Origin: Microthyrium microscopicum
Taxonomy: Eukaryota > Ascomycota > Dothideomycetes > Microthyriales > Microthyriaceae
Direction: 5' to 3'
NCBI GenBank assembly: GCA_010405405.1
Contig: MU004235.1
Span: 1,564,538-1,628,537, forward strand
DNA: 64,000 nt
The translations under genes and the position numbers were made by a program. Below the pieces are notes generated by a model that made no database searches, had not been told where the DNA came from, and saw nothing but the letters and a program-made list of their open reading frames with translations. Of the stretch, positions 10,684 through 22,128 are shown in pieces (the stretch's first letter is position 1; each line of letters begins with the position of its first letter).

Positions 10684-11454
10684 ATGCGTTTCACTTCAAT
10701 CATCGTTTCCTCCATCTTGGCCTACTGGTAAGACTTCATCATGCTTGCTTTGCACACGAAAAACTAACCATATATAGCGCCATGGCCTCGCCAGCTGAGC
10801 AGGCCACTGCTGCTGTTGCCGCACCAGCTGCACCAGCTGCCCCAGCCGCACCAGTTGTCGCTGAGTACCGTGATGGCGGACGTGACGGATACCGCCGAGA
10901 TGCTGGTCGCGATGGATACAGACGCGATGTAAGATCTCACCCGCATGCCACATAGACTTCTGTTCGAAACCTCATACTAACCAATTCAGGGCGGCCGTGA
11001 CGGACACCGTGATGGCGGTCGTGATGGACACCGCGATGGCGGCCGAGATGGACACCGTGATGGCGGCCGAGATGGACACCGTGATGGTGGACGGGACGGT
11101 CACCGTGATGGCGGTCGGTAAGTCAACATGAGAATCAACCATCTGATGATTATATACTGACGAATTTTCAGCCGAAACTACAAGCGCGCCGAAGCTGCCG
11201 TAGCTGCTGAGGAGTACCGTGACGGTGGACGTGATGGCGGGTAAGTTTACCTCTTATCAACTGTCTTCCCAACCTAATTAACAACTTCTAGATACCGCCG
11301 CGATGGTGGCCGTGATGGACACCGTGATGGCGGCCGCGATGGTCACCGTGATGGCGGTCGTGATGGACACCGTGATGGTGGACGGGACGGACACCGTGAT
11401 GGCGGACGGGACGGTCACCGTGATGGCGGACGTGATGGACACCGATACTACTAG
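10684..11454 (+). CDS. small secreted GGRDGHRD-repeat protein, candidate RiPP precursor
   Basis: Five exons give 184 aa: 10684-10727, 10778-10928, 10990-11117, 11172-11240 and 11292-11454. Every intron is GT...AG and every junction keeps frame. Residues 1-18 (MRFTSIIVSSILAYCAMA) are a clear signal peptide, followed by an Ala/Pro linker. Two modules follow. Each starts with EYRDGGRDG, passes through a YRRD dibasic step, and runs into an array of GGRDGHRD octapeptides, five in exon 3 and six in exon 5; the end is RYY. Between modules is RRNYKRAEAAVAAEE, where KR resembles a Kex2 site. The two modules look like an internal duplication with introns. Dikaritin precursors also pair a signal peptide, repeats and dibasic sites with a nearby UstYa gene. 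However, most repeat units here lack a dibasic site. The alternative is a disordered secreted or cell-wall protein. Confidence 0.8.
10990..11117 (+). repeat. 24-bp coding tandem array 1
   Basis: Five full 24-bp units plus a partial unit. Each encodes GGRDGHRD with silent differences at third positions, and the array fills exon 3. Synonymous variation shows the peptide is kept while the DNA drifts. Confidence 0.9.
11299..11447 (+). repeat. 24-bp coding tandem array 2
   Basis: Six units of the same 24-bp repeat in exon 5, ending in RYY and a stop. It is homologous to array 1, with an EYRDGGRDG leader shared by exons 2 and 4. Confidence 0.9.
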
Positions 11455-11949
11455 ATTTCTAGCCAGGCGTCTGGTTAGTTTGAGGAGTGCACTTGGGATC
11501 CTCACCTAAAAGAATTATTCACTTCGATACTATTGTAGTATAGCGCTTATTTACCAATATGAAGGATTGTCAATCCACATTACTTATTAAAGCACCGTTC
11601 ACAACAGAAAAGAAACAAGATTGTAGTGAGGAAGTGGTGTGGACTTCACAGAACTTCAAGGGAGGTATGTATGACACATATCAGTCCCTAGATGGAACTT
11701 TGCCTATAAATCTCCATCTCTTTCATTGACTTACCCATGGCATTCAACTGTTGTAAAGCGGATGATTATCAAAGCAAGAACAGTGGAACACGCTGCTCCC
11801 AGGATATGCTTTTAACTTTCCGGAGGTTGTTCCAGTAATTGTAGCACTCTATGGACGAGGAAGGTCAACATAACGATCTCCTACCATGCATACAGGCAAA
11901 AAGGACGGGGACTTTACCCTATGTGAGCATGCCGATGACTTCTTTTTGG
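11455..11949. other. intergenic, no gene seen
   Basis: 3' flank of the repeat-protein gene. No coherent coding frame before the HET relic. Confidence 0.4.
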
Positions 11950-12190
11950 AATGCTGACTCCGTTTACATTGCCAATATTCTTCCTTCTGCACAACCGTCA
12001 ATGGCCATGTTGGGAGAGTCGTTGAGCAAGCCAGACCAATTTAGGCGATAAATTCAATGTCCTTGGCGCCTGTGACGTGCCTCTTGTGTTGATGCCTGGA
12101 GAAGAACACTACGAGATCATAGGGATAAGCTTCAGCAATGTATATATGAAATGGAGAGGTGGTTGCGAGTGTTTAGGCTGGTACATACAA
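11950..12190 (+). pseudogene. relic of a HET protein C-terminus
   Basis: Two frames read as the C-terminal signature of HET-domain proteins. The first has FCTTVNGHVGRVVEQARP, then a stop and a frame change near 12036-12043. The next frame reads LGDKFNVLGACDVPLVLMPG and then EEHYEIIGISF. This matches the family pattern of an FC.T.NG.VG segment, GD...VL.G..VPLVLR, then Y..IGE.YVHG. No start, HET core or intact frame remains. It lies on the strand opposite to the intact HET gene at 12428-14874, so it is a separate decayed copy. Confidence 0.5.
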
Positions 12191-12427
12191 ATTGGAAGAC
12201 ACCTCTCTTTGCTGAGACATATGCAGAGAACTTGGACGAGATTGATGGGATATCTTGAAATGTGTCATCTCAGAACTTGGAGTATATATGGTAGCTTCTC
12301 TCTATTTCAGTCTAACATTTTTGCTGGAAAACACAAGCAATCTTATGGACAGGATGACTTTGAGAGAAATATGATCATGATACGTTATCAAGTATAGACT
12401 ATGCGGTGAAGTTACGAAGTCATTATA

Positions 12428-14874
12428 CTATATGACTGTGATTACATTGCCAAGATACATCTCGGAGTACTTCTCACCACGTTCCTTTCGGCTTGCATTT
12501 TGTGGGCTAAGAACCCATTTGCCATCCTCGTGATTGTCCAAGAGCTCTGTAGTAGGTTTCTTCGTGATGTATGTGCAGGCTGGGTGTCGCTCCACATCCG
12601 ATGCTTGTTCTGCGGTCAACTTAACAAGCCTCCATTCTACCCCGGAGCTGCGAGAATACCCAGTGCCACTGTCAAATACTTCGAGATTCTCACCAATCTT
12701 GGCGGAAAGTGCTGGATACTCCTCGTGGTCCACTAACAACCAGATCGCAAAGATTCCATGAGAGGGATCTTGCTCATCTTTGTCAAAAGATCGGTAATCT
12801 GAAAGTAATGACACAAATTCATACCCCATTGTTGAAATTATTAACATCCCGATCCTCTTGTATTCTTGCAGATTCATATCAGCGCATTGAAGAACAAGCG
12901 CATAACAGTATTGATGAAAGTCAGCGTTTGGCTCATTGCTGAAGAAGAGCATGAGAATGAAAACCTCTGTGTTGTCCTGCAATTGGTCATCGCCGTGAGC
13001 CGACCAATTGTAATCGCATTTGAGGTCAAGTTTGGGAAAGCTCCATTTTGCTGATCCCTCTTTCCCCACGCTGATGGATGGAATAAATTCGAGGTTTCCA
13101 TCGTCAGAGTAGTCAACATCTGCTCTTATTAGATTACCTCTGATTCGAAGCTTCCCATAGTTCAATTTTCCCTTGGGGTTCGCCTTATCCTGGGGTTCGA
13201 TTTCCACATCAAGGATCTCGCACATGTACTCATTTGTTTTCGTTGAAATTGTGGGATAGTATATCCAGCAGTTTGCAGATGCCCAGGACCAAGTAGGTGC
13301 AAAAGTCAGAGGTCTGATTTTCCCAGGTTGGCGCCCAACAACGTACCAAATCAAATCACCAAGCAACGCATTCTCCCAAAGACCCGCCAAATATCGCCCT
13401 GGAATATCTCTGTGGAACTCTTGAGCAAGACCTGCTATCGCTGGAAGGCGATCGGTGGAGTAGGACAACAAAGTCCTGGAGTATTCTTGAACGACCTCGC
13501 GCCAATGCTGGTGAATATCAGAGTATGTAGCCAGGCCCGTTTCTCTATCCCTAGAAGGTTCCGGTGCGAGACTCCCGCGGGTTTTCCGAGTGACGATATA
13601 CGATATTCTTGCATCATGATAAGGCTGATATCCGCCACACTGACAAGTCTGCTTCTCCATACACTCCCAGATCAATTCGAGTTTGTTGAAATGTACCACT
13701 CGAGGCGACAAAACTCGCTCTTGTAGTACCCATGCTCGCTGGAGAAGGGGATAATCATTGTCGTAGTTTGCGTAGGAGTTTGCGTGGGAGTCCCCAAGAG
13801 AAAAATGTTTCATGAGAGATCTAACATGTACTTCGAAGGTTTCTCCCACATCTCCACGTAAGATGAATGAGTTTCCACCGTTGCGATCATAAAGTAAACC
13901 AGTCTCACTATTCGGAGATGCTGTGGCAGCCAAAGTTAGATGGGAATGCTGATATATCAATGACATATTTGATGCCTCTCTATTCCAATCGTGATCGTCA
14001 TCCTGGATGATGCAAAGAGAATCAATCCAGATGTATTGAATCCCTAGATTCCGCGTGAATACGATAGCATCTTGAAAAGTCTGAGGCAAAGAAGTCCAAG
14101 GTATTTGTTCTTTGAAACTCTCGCGGTTTCCGTTCATCATTCTTATGGGTTGCGAATCGCCCCAGCAGTGACTGAGACAGGTGTACTGGGCAGCCGGTTT
14201 GTTAGTTGCTTCAACAAGTCGGACTGCTGAGTTTGAGCTTCCAACATGTATGACGCGACTTGGAAAGAATGTAGTCGCGGTTGTACATGCCGTGTTGTTT
14301 AATGGTTGCAAACGTGTTGACTCCTGATGTCGCTGATCGCATTCTACATGCTCAGAGATACACGATTTCAGTTGTTGAAGTGTCCATGGTAAGGCTTCCG
14401 TTAGCGCTATGCAAGTCAGCGAATGCAAGTGCCAAAGTGAGCCAGTGTATGAAAATGCCTTCTGCAGATACAACATACATGTGGTCGCTGGACTATCAAA
14501 AAGGCAGAAACTTCGGAGCTCAATGATTCAAAGTTCATAAGGATTTAAAGTGCAAGTCAGTAGGTCTTACCTGACGCATCTAAAAACTCTACACTCATGG
14601 AACCCCGCCACACATATACCACGACCCTCCGATCAACAAATCTCCCTAGATTGAAGTTACTTGGCTGTCCTTCTGTGAACAAGTCAACTCCGCGCTTAAT
14701 CAGCGCGCATGGCTGACAGCCATCTTGTATAGCTTCAATGACTTCTCCTGGCGTGACTATTCGGTGCAAGTTCTTGTCCAGGAGCAGAATCCGAGGCCAC
14801 GCCTGCTCGCGATCACAGCCGCACAGCCAGCATGCATTCTCAAGCTTCGGAAACGACTCCCAGGAGTCATTCAT
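12428..14874 (-). CDS. HET-domain (heterokaryon incompatibility) protein
   Basis: Two exons, 14874-14571 and 14487-12428, give about 787 aa; the intron 14488-14570 (GTAAGA...CCAG) keeps frame. The N-terminal part has a CWLCG...C..C region typical of the leader of fungal HET proteins. The HET core begins near residue 200 with YTCLSHCWG. It continues with LPQTFQDAIVFTRNLGIQYI, then WIDSLCIIQDDDHDW and SLIYQHSHLTLAATAS, which are the three conserved blocks. Fungal HET proteins trigger programmed cell death on non-self recognition. The long C-terminal region has no second domain I can name. The 5' end is less certain: the first exon could begin further upstream. A HET relic lies immediately downstream. 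Confidence 0.88.
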
Positions 14875-16977
14875 TGGGAGAAATGTTTGTTTCGTTCTGG
14901 GGCACCCGGTTCTCGTTTTCGAGTGATATGTAGGGAAGAGTTAGACAAAAAGTGCCCACCTCCACTGAGACAGAATACAGAAAGCTTTTCGTGAAAGACC
15001 TCCGCCCGGTAAGATACCATCGACGAGAGGGCTGAGGCTTTCTCGCGGCATTTTGGCACAATGCTCGACGACCGGTCAACCTCCGTGGATCGTCAGCCTG
15101 GCCAATAGAGTGTGCATGATGCAAGTTACTCCGCGGCCTCCGCCACTGGTGTGTTTTTGCTCATGAAAAGATACACTGCAAGACTGGTAACATGCTGCGA
15201 GTCCGATTAAAGAAAGAAGAAAAAATTGGATTTAGCCAACCAGGGGCTCAAATGACGTTGTTGAGGTGCCGAAGCGAGTGTGAGAGTAAGAGGTAACATG
15301 GAAGACGTGTTGCGGCGTTCGTGTCGAGGCACTCAAAGTCAGGTTGAAGTCAACAGCCAATATGCCTCAGCTCTTAGTCCTGTATTATATCTCATGATAT
15401 TGAGATGAAGGTCGGCCGAGCGGGTAGGGTAGGCGAATTTCTTTTTGCAACGACATTGAGAGACGAGTAACTTCAGCCCATCGTCATACCAACGCGCCTA
15501 AACTACACGCCTTCTTGCATCTTCCGACCATAGAGCAGCATATTCCGACAAATATGAGAGAGAACAATCATTTAACCGCGAGAATAGAGAAAGCGAGAAG
15601 TCAAGAGGAGAATGGGTATGGCATGTCGTTAATTTTAACTTCCTCCTCCGATCGCACTTTCCTCAAAACAGCCTCCAAAAACGTGGCATTCTGATCTATC
15701 CCAATGAAGAAAGAACGAAAAACAAGTAGCAGAAATCATACAATTAGTACAGATCAAGATTGTCTATCTTCATCCAACACCAGCTACCCCAAATTTTCGC
15801 CGTGACCAAACATCAACACCATAAATATCTATATCCACACCGCGATGACGCCCGCACCACCTCTCTTACCATCTTACCAAATATACCCGTCCGTTTCAAC
15901 CATCCATTACCAGTCCACGACACCCTTACGAGGGCCTTCTTACCCTTGACCAATATCTAGCACAAGCACGCCTCAAAGCGAAGAAGAAGCCGAATCAGTA
16001 AATCAACAAAGTTAATAAACTAAAAAAAGAGCAAAAAAAAGGTCTTCACGCCATCCCGTAACAAAACACAAGCACTAGCAAAAAAACAGCACCGCCCAAA
16101 GTACAAGTTTGTAAGAAAACAGAAAAGGATACAACAAAAGCCTAACAAGCAAACCCATTCATTCTACACACAACGAATATAAAAAAGTTCTTTAGCTTCC
16201 GATACCCCCCCGTCGCTGCTACCACCGAGACTGTGTACTAAACATCCTGGCTGTAGAAAAAGAGCTGGCTTCCGGTATTCTGAGTAGCAACACTGGAAAA
16301 AGGTAACAAGGCTGCTGTCGGCTGGAAGAGATGATCCAAGGTGATGATGATTTGACTGTGCTGCCTTGGGAGATGTTGCTTTTCCGAACCGTTGCGTATT
16401 GAGGAAAGAGGATCGAGGTTGAAATTGGCATTGGTGATCGGAGTTGTCGCAAAACCCCAAAGAAGACAACCAATGAAAAGCAAGATCCTCAATTCCAAAG
16501 CCTGATATTGACGCCGACCCCAAGTCCAACAATTTCTCCCCTCTCGCCGTTTTAAACCCCTATCAAAATAAGTTCCCCATCCCTATCGTCATACCGTTGC
16601 ACATGATGTTGGTGGGTAAAAAAGGTCATGGTGAGAAAGACAAGAAGACCCCGGCAAACAAGCCGAGCAAAGCCACTCGATGTCGCCAGAGTTCGAATAA
16701 GGGTGAATCATTATAAGCAAGTCGAAGAGCCTTTTGATGGAAACAGAAAAAGTATATTCGAGTAACCGGGCGCTCATATCAAAAAAGGTTCTTCATCGAC
16801 GATCCGAAAACAAACGGTGTCGAAAAGGTCCTAGAGCGCCATTACAGGGGTGGGGAATAAGGTGAGTGGATGGTGGTGGTTGTGGTGAAAATCAGACAGC
16901 ATGACATTACACATCTAAGAGGCCCGAGACAGGTTGCTCCGTGATTGGAATAGGAAATCGTGGGACACATGCGGATC
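14875..16977. other. intergenic, no gene seen
   Basis: 2.1 kb between the HET gene start and the MCM1 stop codon. It contains A-rich tracts near 16015-16050 and 16076-16088 and no coherent coding frame. The right part is likely the MCM1 3' UTR. Confidence 0.45.
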
Positions 16978-17784
16978 CTATTGAGCATGTGGCTGAGGTG
17001 CCATGTGAGGAGGCATTGGGTACTGCGTAGCACCGGCTTGGCCGGCACGTAGGTACTGGTTGTATTGGAGAGCCTGCTCGGCGGACATGTTCTGACCCAT
17101 GTTGGGATATTGTTGCATTGGCGCGGCACCCATACCACCGCGTGGAGCTTGGGCGTGTGGGTTCTCTTCGGGGGAGTCAACTTGGGACTCTCCTTCTAGA
17201 CCGTTCTCGTTGGCATTTGCGGGTTCCGGAGCATTCAAGCAAGCCTATGTTTGTTAGCATCGGTGTGGTTGAGCAATGGACGTAGAACATACCTGGATCA
17301 AGTTCTTGCCTTCAGGCTTGGTGACGAGTGGTTGAAGCTTTGGAGTTGTGAAGGTATACACGAGGCCAGTCTCGGAAACGACAAGCAATAAGACTTGAGT
17401 GCCAGTAAGGACGGATAGTTCGTAGGCCTAAAATAATTGATTAGTATTGATGAATTGATCATGTGAGAGGTGTTTTGATGGAACGCGACAAGAGGTTGTG
17501 GATGCAGTGAGGTGTAAGAAGCAACATACTTTCTTCATGATACCGGCTTTGCGTTTTGAGAAGGTTATGTGACGACGCGATTTGTCTGTAATGAACTTGA
17601 TCTCGATTTTGCGACGCTCGCGACCAGTAGCTCCATCTTCATCATCGTCGTCATCTGCAGCAGCTTGACGGGCTCGCTTGACACCACGAGAGTCAGCAAG
17701 GCCGGCGCCATTACCAACACCATCATCGTGAGATGGGGACAACTTGTTGTCTTGATCGGTGATTTCAGAGGCCATGGCTGGCAA
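16978..17784 (-). CDS. MCM1: MADS-box transcription factor Mcm1 (SRF type)
   Basis: Three exons, 17784-17530, 17427-17293 and 17244-16978, joined by two phase-0 introns. Translation starts at 17784 (MPAMASEI) or at 17775 (MASEI), giving 218 or 215 aa. An acidic stretch (ADDDDDEDGATG) precedes the SRF-type MADS domain: RRKIEIKFITDKSRRHITFS, then KRKAGIMKKAYELSVLTGTQ across the first splice junction, then VLLLVVSETGLVYTFTTPKL. The C-terminus is rich in Gln, Met, Pro and Ala. Mcm1 binds CC(A/T)6GG-type sites as a dimer. With partner factors it controls mating, cell cycle and development in fungi. The gene is flanked by unusually long gene-free DNA, which fits a heavily regulated transcription-factor gene. 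Confidence 0.95.
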
Positions 17785-20700
17785 AGTTTGGGATGTTGGA
17801 CGGATTAGGTATTGTGTTTGTTCCTAACGGTTTCTGGACTGTGAGGGCGGGGAAATGGAAAGCTGCGGTCGAGTAATTGACGGAATGCAGGTCGGGTTAG
17901 GATGGCAGTAGGATTGGTGGGAGATGGAGGAAAAGGCTAGAGTCGAAGCTATTAAAGCGGGTTAGAGCAAAAAGAATTGGCAGAGTGACAGTGCAATTGC
18001 TTTGGCAGGGACGATGGAGAGGTGCTTGGAGCCTTGGATAGAACGGGTGCAAGATTGGCAAGAACCAGTTGACTTGAAGAGGAAAGGGCACTGGGGGAGA
18101 GAGATTGGGCAAGAGCGTCTTCCTCAAGCGGAATGGTCGGATTAAGTGGCAGGCAAGAACAGGCAAGAACACTGGGGGAGCAGTTGCAGCTGGGCCGAAC
18201 CCTGCCCTGAGCGCCTTCCTTCCAAGCCAATCCTGGTCTTCCCTGCTCTTTCCATTCACGCCAGTCTGTGCTCATTGGCTGGTTCGCACCTTCTGCACCT
18301 CAGTTGCTGCCAACAGTTGAACCTTGACCTCAGAACATTCACTTGATAGCTGTGAACTTCCAGCGCTCAAGATCAATTACTGAGCATTCTTTTGTTTCGC
18401 GCAAGTTGAAGTGTTGAGCAGCTTATCAAAACCTCGAGTAAGATCAAGATGGAAAAGCTGACTAAACAACCCCAATCCGCGCTAGATACGCGTCCGGCAC
18501 CACCCACAGACTGCTGATGATGCAACCCCTCTAGGCTGAGCTTGTCTTAATATGCACAAGACAGATCGCTGCAGCCATCCACATCCCACCAGAAGCTAGG
18601 TGAGGGCCGTGAGGCAGATAGATGCGCCTAGGTATTTTCAATCATCCATCGCCAAATGCGCCTCACCAGACTCGAGCAATCTGCCAGAGATCCAAAGAAG
18701 AGTGCACTGCCGCTATCCTTGTACACTCTTTTACTTTGCACTGGTGTGACCAAGTCTAGCCAGCAGATCTGTTTGGCAAGATGGGAGTGGTGGGGGTAAT
18801 TGGAAATGCGCGCGGGCTGCCGCGGCGGTGCGGAACGTGTGAACTGAACAGGCCCTATGGCTGGTTCCAGGATATGGGTATATCTTGCCATATCTCCATT
18901 GGGAGTTTGCGCTTTGATTGTATACTTTTTGCAAGTAGTTCTCTTTTCTTGCTCTTGCAAAATAGACAACTTGAACAGAATACAAAGCTTCCCAACTGTG
19001 AGAGGCTATGTTTGTACGAGGGAGAGAAAAAGGGCAGAAGATGACAATAGTATGAATGAAGTGAATCAGGCAAAACATACCTCGGTTTGAGAAACCAGTG
19101 TGACCCTGAAAAAGGAAATGTTGAAACGTTGCACAACCTTTGCCGTGCCCAGTTGCAGATGGAACCACACTTGTCGCCGACCCAATTCGAACGTGATTGT
19201 TCTTTTTTGGGAATTGGTGTCTCGGACAGCTGCTTGCTCAAAATGGTTGGTAACAAGGCGGAAATTCTTTCTGGATTTCCTAGAAGCAACGTGGAACATG
19301 TCAGCGTAACTCCAAATATTTCAAGCCAAAAGAGGGATAAATGACAGCATTGTATGAAAATTAAAACAGCACAAAGGTGGAACATGTGGTCTGCCAATTC
19401 ATAGTTGACGTTAGACTTTGCGGTTCGACCCAGAAAGGAATGTAGTTATGAGTGTGGGGTTAATCAGCTGGAGGGCTGACAACAATTCCTCTTCCCTCCA
19501 AAGCATATTGAACGCGCTGGGATAGTCCGTGGGTTGTTTGCTAGCAAGGACCTCGACTTCGACTTGATGATGTCTTGTCCAGCATCGCTCGCATCGCTGC
19601 ACCACCCACAAGCTGTCGTAGGCTTTTTCCAACCACAGACCGCAAAAGATCCTAAAAAAAGAACTCGGATCGGCTATGATCAAGCAAAGGACTTTCGCAG
19701 TCAGATCGGCGTGGATTAGATTGCCAAGTCAGTTTAATTGGTGGAACCTGACCACGAGGGAGTAGCTGGACAAGGCAAAAGCCCTCGACGTGTATATTGG
19801 ATAGACAGGCCATTGCTGGTTCTTGTCGCGCAACGCCGGGTGATGTGGATGGAATTGACAGGGACGTGACAAAGAGCTTCTGTGTCCCGAAACACTGGTC
19901 TTGAATCCAAATTTGGCAGTGCTGTGACAGTCGGGAACGCCGGGAGATTTGATAGAAGAACCGTCATGTCCATGAGTTGAAAACGCGAGAACTCGTTCCA
20001 TGTTGATGAGAGATGGATCCCGATGGGAAAATGGTCGAGTACCGAGAATAAGAAAAGCCAATGCCGCTGAACAGATCCGGGGAAGAAAGGGAAAGACCAA
20101 AGCACCAAACAACGAAGAACGAAATGTCGGCTTACCTTTGAAGTATAGCAAACTATTGCTATATTAGAGCAGGTGGAGTTGGAGTATGTAGAAGTAGTTG
20201 ATCTCAAAGACCCAAGACGGATAAGCGTTCCGTGTAACAGAAGACGAATTGAAATTGGTTGGACGGGACCGCGAAGTAGATGTACGAAAAAGGTTGAAGC
20301 GGGAATAGCGGCAGAATAAAAAGCTTTAAAAGGAACTTGGCTAGCCACATGCTGCAAGGCCAGTAACTCTCAAGTTCAGAGCGGATCAGATCTTAGTCAA
20401 GCTATAACTCATTGCCACCCGATTCGCCGACTCTCAGTCTCACGGACTCTCACCCGCTTTGATCTAAACCTTAGATAGGTTAGCTCCGCGACCATTTATC
20501 AATGAGGAAGTTGCGACAGCAGTTTGCATCCATAGCCCTTCCTTGCGCAGCAGTTGGTATCAAGACTTCAAACTTTTGTAGATATTGATCAGTGTTGCGG
20601 CCCTTCTTACCCTACTTCAAATCAATTCAATCTGCTTGAGCCTTTGAACTTTCGCTGAGCTACTCCGTAGGAAGTACTTATGCAGTAGTCGCAGCTTCAT

Positions 20701-21289
20701 GCTGCTTAACGAGCTGGTTCCAGTCACGAGCTCTTGCAACTGTCCATACTACCTGCAAAATCTAAAGCTCATTCGATAGCAATCACCGGATTTGATGTAT
20801 CTTGAGCATAAAAGAATAGGTATCGCAAACATGAAGATGTCAGTATGTATTAGGACCCAATAATTACTTTTTTGGACTCAACAGTACTGCAGCGATCATC
20901 ATTAGCACACAACTTACAACCACAGAAACCACGTCCTCTTGACCATCGTGGTTCTATCCAATCTTCTCAAGTCATTTGCACTCCTGTTCTCTGAAGCGAC
21001 ATAATACTTTACAATGATGCATTAATCTCATCTCTTCTATCACCGCTATTACTACAACATGTCAACAAAGCCTTTCTTGTTCCGTCAGGACTCAGACTGT
21101 AGCTTTATTATGATCTTATCTCAACCTCATCTCGCTTTTCAACTTTGCAGTGTCTTTAACATTTGATCAGGACGAATTGAAACAGGTTCTTACCAGGGTT
21201 CAAGATGGATAATTCGAACGATTCCGGCATATCCAATCAATCACTGTTTTACAAGATCCACCTCCCAAGATAGGCTTAGCTCCTTGGTT
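17785..21289. other. 3.5-kb gene-free region upstream of MCM1
   Basis: Many overlapping short frames on both strands, none with a family signature or sensible splice continuity. Probably promoter and long 5' leader of MCM1. CT-rich and AG-rich tracts occur. Confidence 0.4.
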
Positions 21290-21751
21290 TCAAGCATGCA
21301 ACAAATTCGTGGCCTGGTCAATCATTGGTTGATGGCATGGAACACGCAATGATTTTGGCCGCGCCCCTGCCAAGCATCCAGTCTTTCGTCGAGCTTTCGA
21401 TGGAGAGGCCATCCGTCGGCTCTTGCGTACATCTTTCAACTGCAGAGCCTCATCCTTCAACGCAGTCCTCGCGCTTACAAGACGCTCAACTGCTTCCAGT
21501 GATGTTAGTTCAATGTATGATAGCAGTAGTTTGAGGCCATGTAGTTCAATTCCATCCAAACATACATGTTTAACCGCCAATAATTTTTCCAATTGCCTTG
21601 AGACATCGATCCCATTCAACCAAATTGAAGTTCCACAGACTGGGCACCTAAAGCAACATTTGACGTCGGGGAACAGCGCCACCAATGAGGGGCCCACTCT
21701 CTCCTGATTCTGCAATGTCCTGAAACTCCAACAGTTCGGACAACCTCTCAC
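21290..21751 (-). CDS. hypothetical Cys-containing protein, uncertain
   Basis: An open frame of about 150 codons contains two CxxC pairs (CPNC and FRCPVCG) and a helix-rich middle (KLLLSYIELTSLEAVERLVS), then a basic tail. It has no ATG at its upstream end: the first plausible codon is GTG, and a stop lies just upstream. If real, it needs a spliced 5' exon, which I could not place. An overlapping frame at 21836-21648 is Lys/Gly/Ser-rich. I do not recognise a family. It could also be the leader of the divergent PLS1-like gene. Confidence 0.25.
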   Translation of the reverse strand: MRGCPNCWSFRTLQNQERVGPSLVALFPDVKCCFRCPVCGTSIWLNGIDVSRQLEKLLAVKHVCLDGIELHGLKLLLSYIELTSLEAVERLVSARTALKDEALQLKDVRKSRRMASPSKARRKTGCLAGARPKSLRVPCHQPMIDQATNLLHA

Positions 21752-22128
21752 CCTTCTTTATGCTGCCACTGCTGCCCTTTTGTTTCTTGCCTTTGCTTCC
21801 CTTCTCCTTCGCCCACTGGAATTGACTTCCTCCCATCTTGGCTGTTTCTTGCCACTCTCCTTCGTTCTTGTTCCCTATGCATCTTGCATCTTGAACTTTC
21901 CTTGCCTCCTTTCACAGCGAGAGACGCCGGCGCTCCGTTGATGATTGAGATATTCGGACTGTATCACACCCATTATATTCTTCCAACCACAGTCTGTCTT
22001 TTTTTTATACAACCTTTGCATTCAAGAGTCGATCTCTTGATTTTACGCAAGCCGTCGATCGGCCTTGCTATCAACTCCATTTTCACCAGCATTCCTCGAA
22101 GGACATTTAAGATACCCCTAACGCAATC

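Noticed and set aside
10684-11454. Repeat protein as an alpha-factor-type mating pheromone precursor
   Set aside because: Signal peptide, repeats and KR sites fit superficially, but the units lack the Trp/Cys-Gly-Gln-type pheromone core and are not each bounded by KR.
17785-20400. Several 100-200-residue minus-strand frames upstream of MCM1
   Set aside because: They overlap in different frames, are rich in Ser/Phe/Leu as expected from CT-rich DNA, and show no domain or splice continuity.
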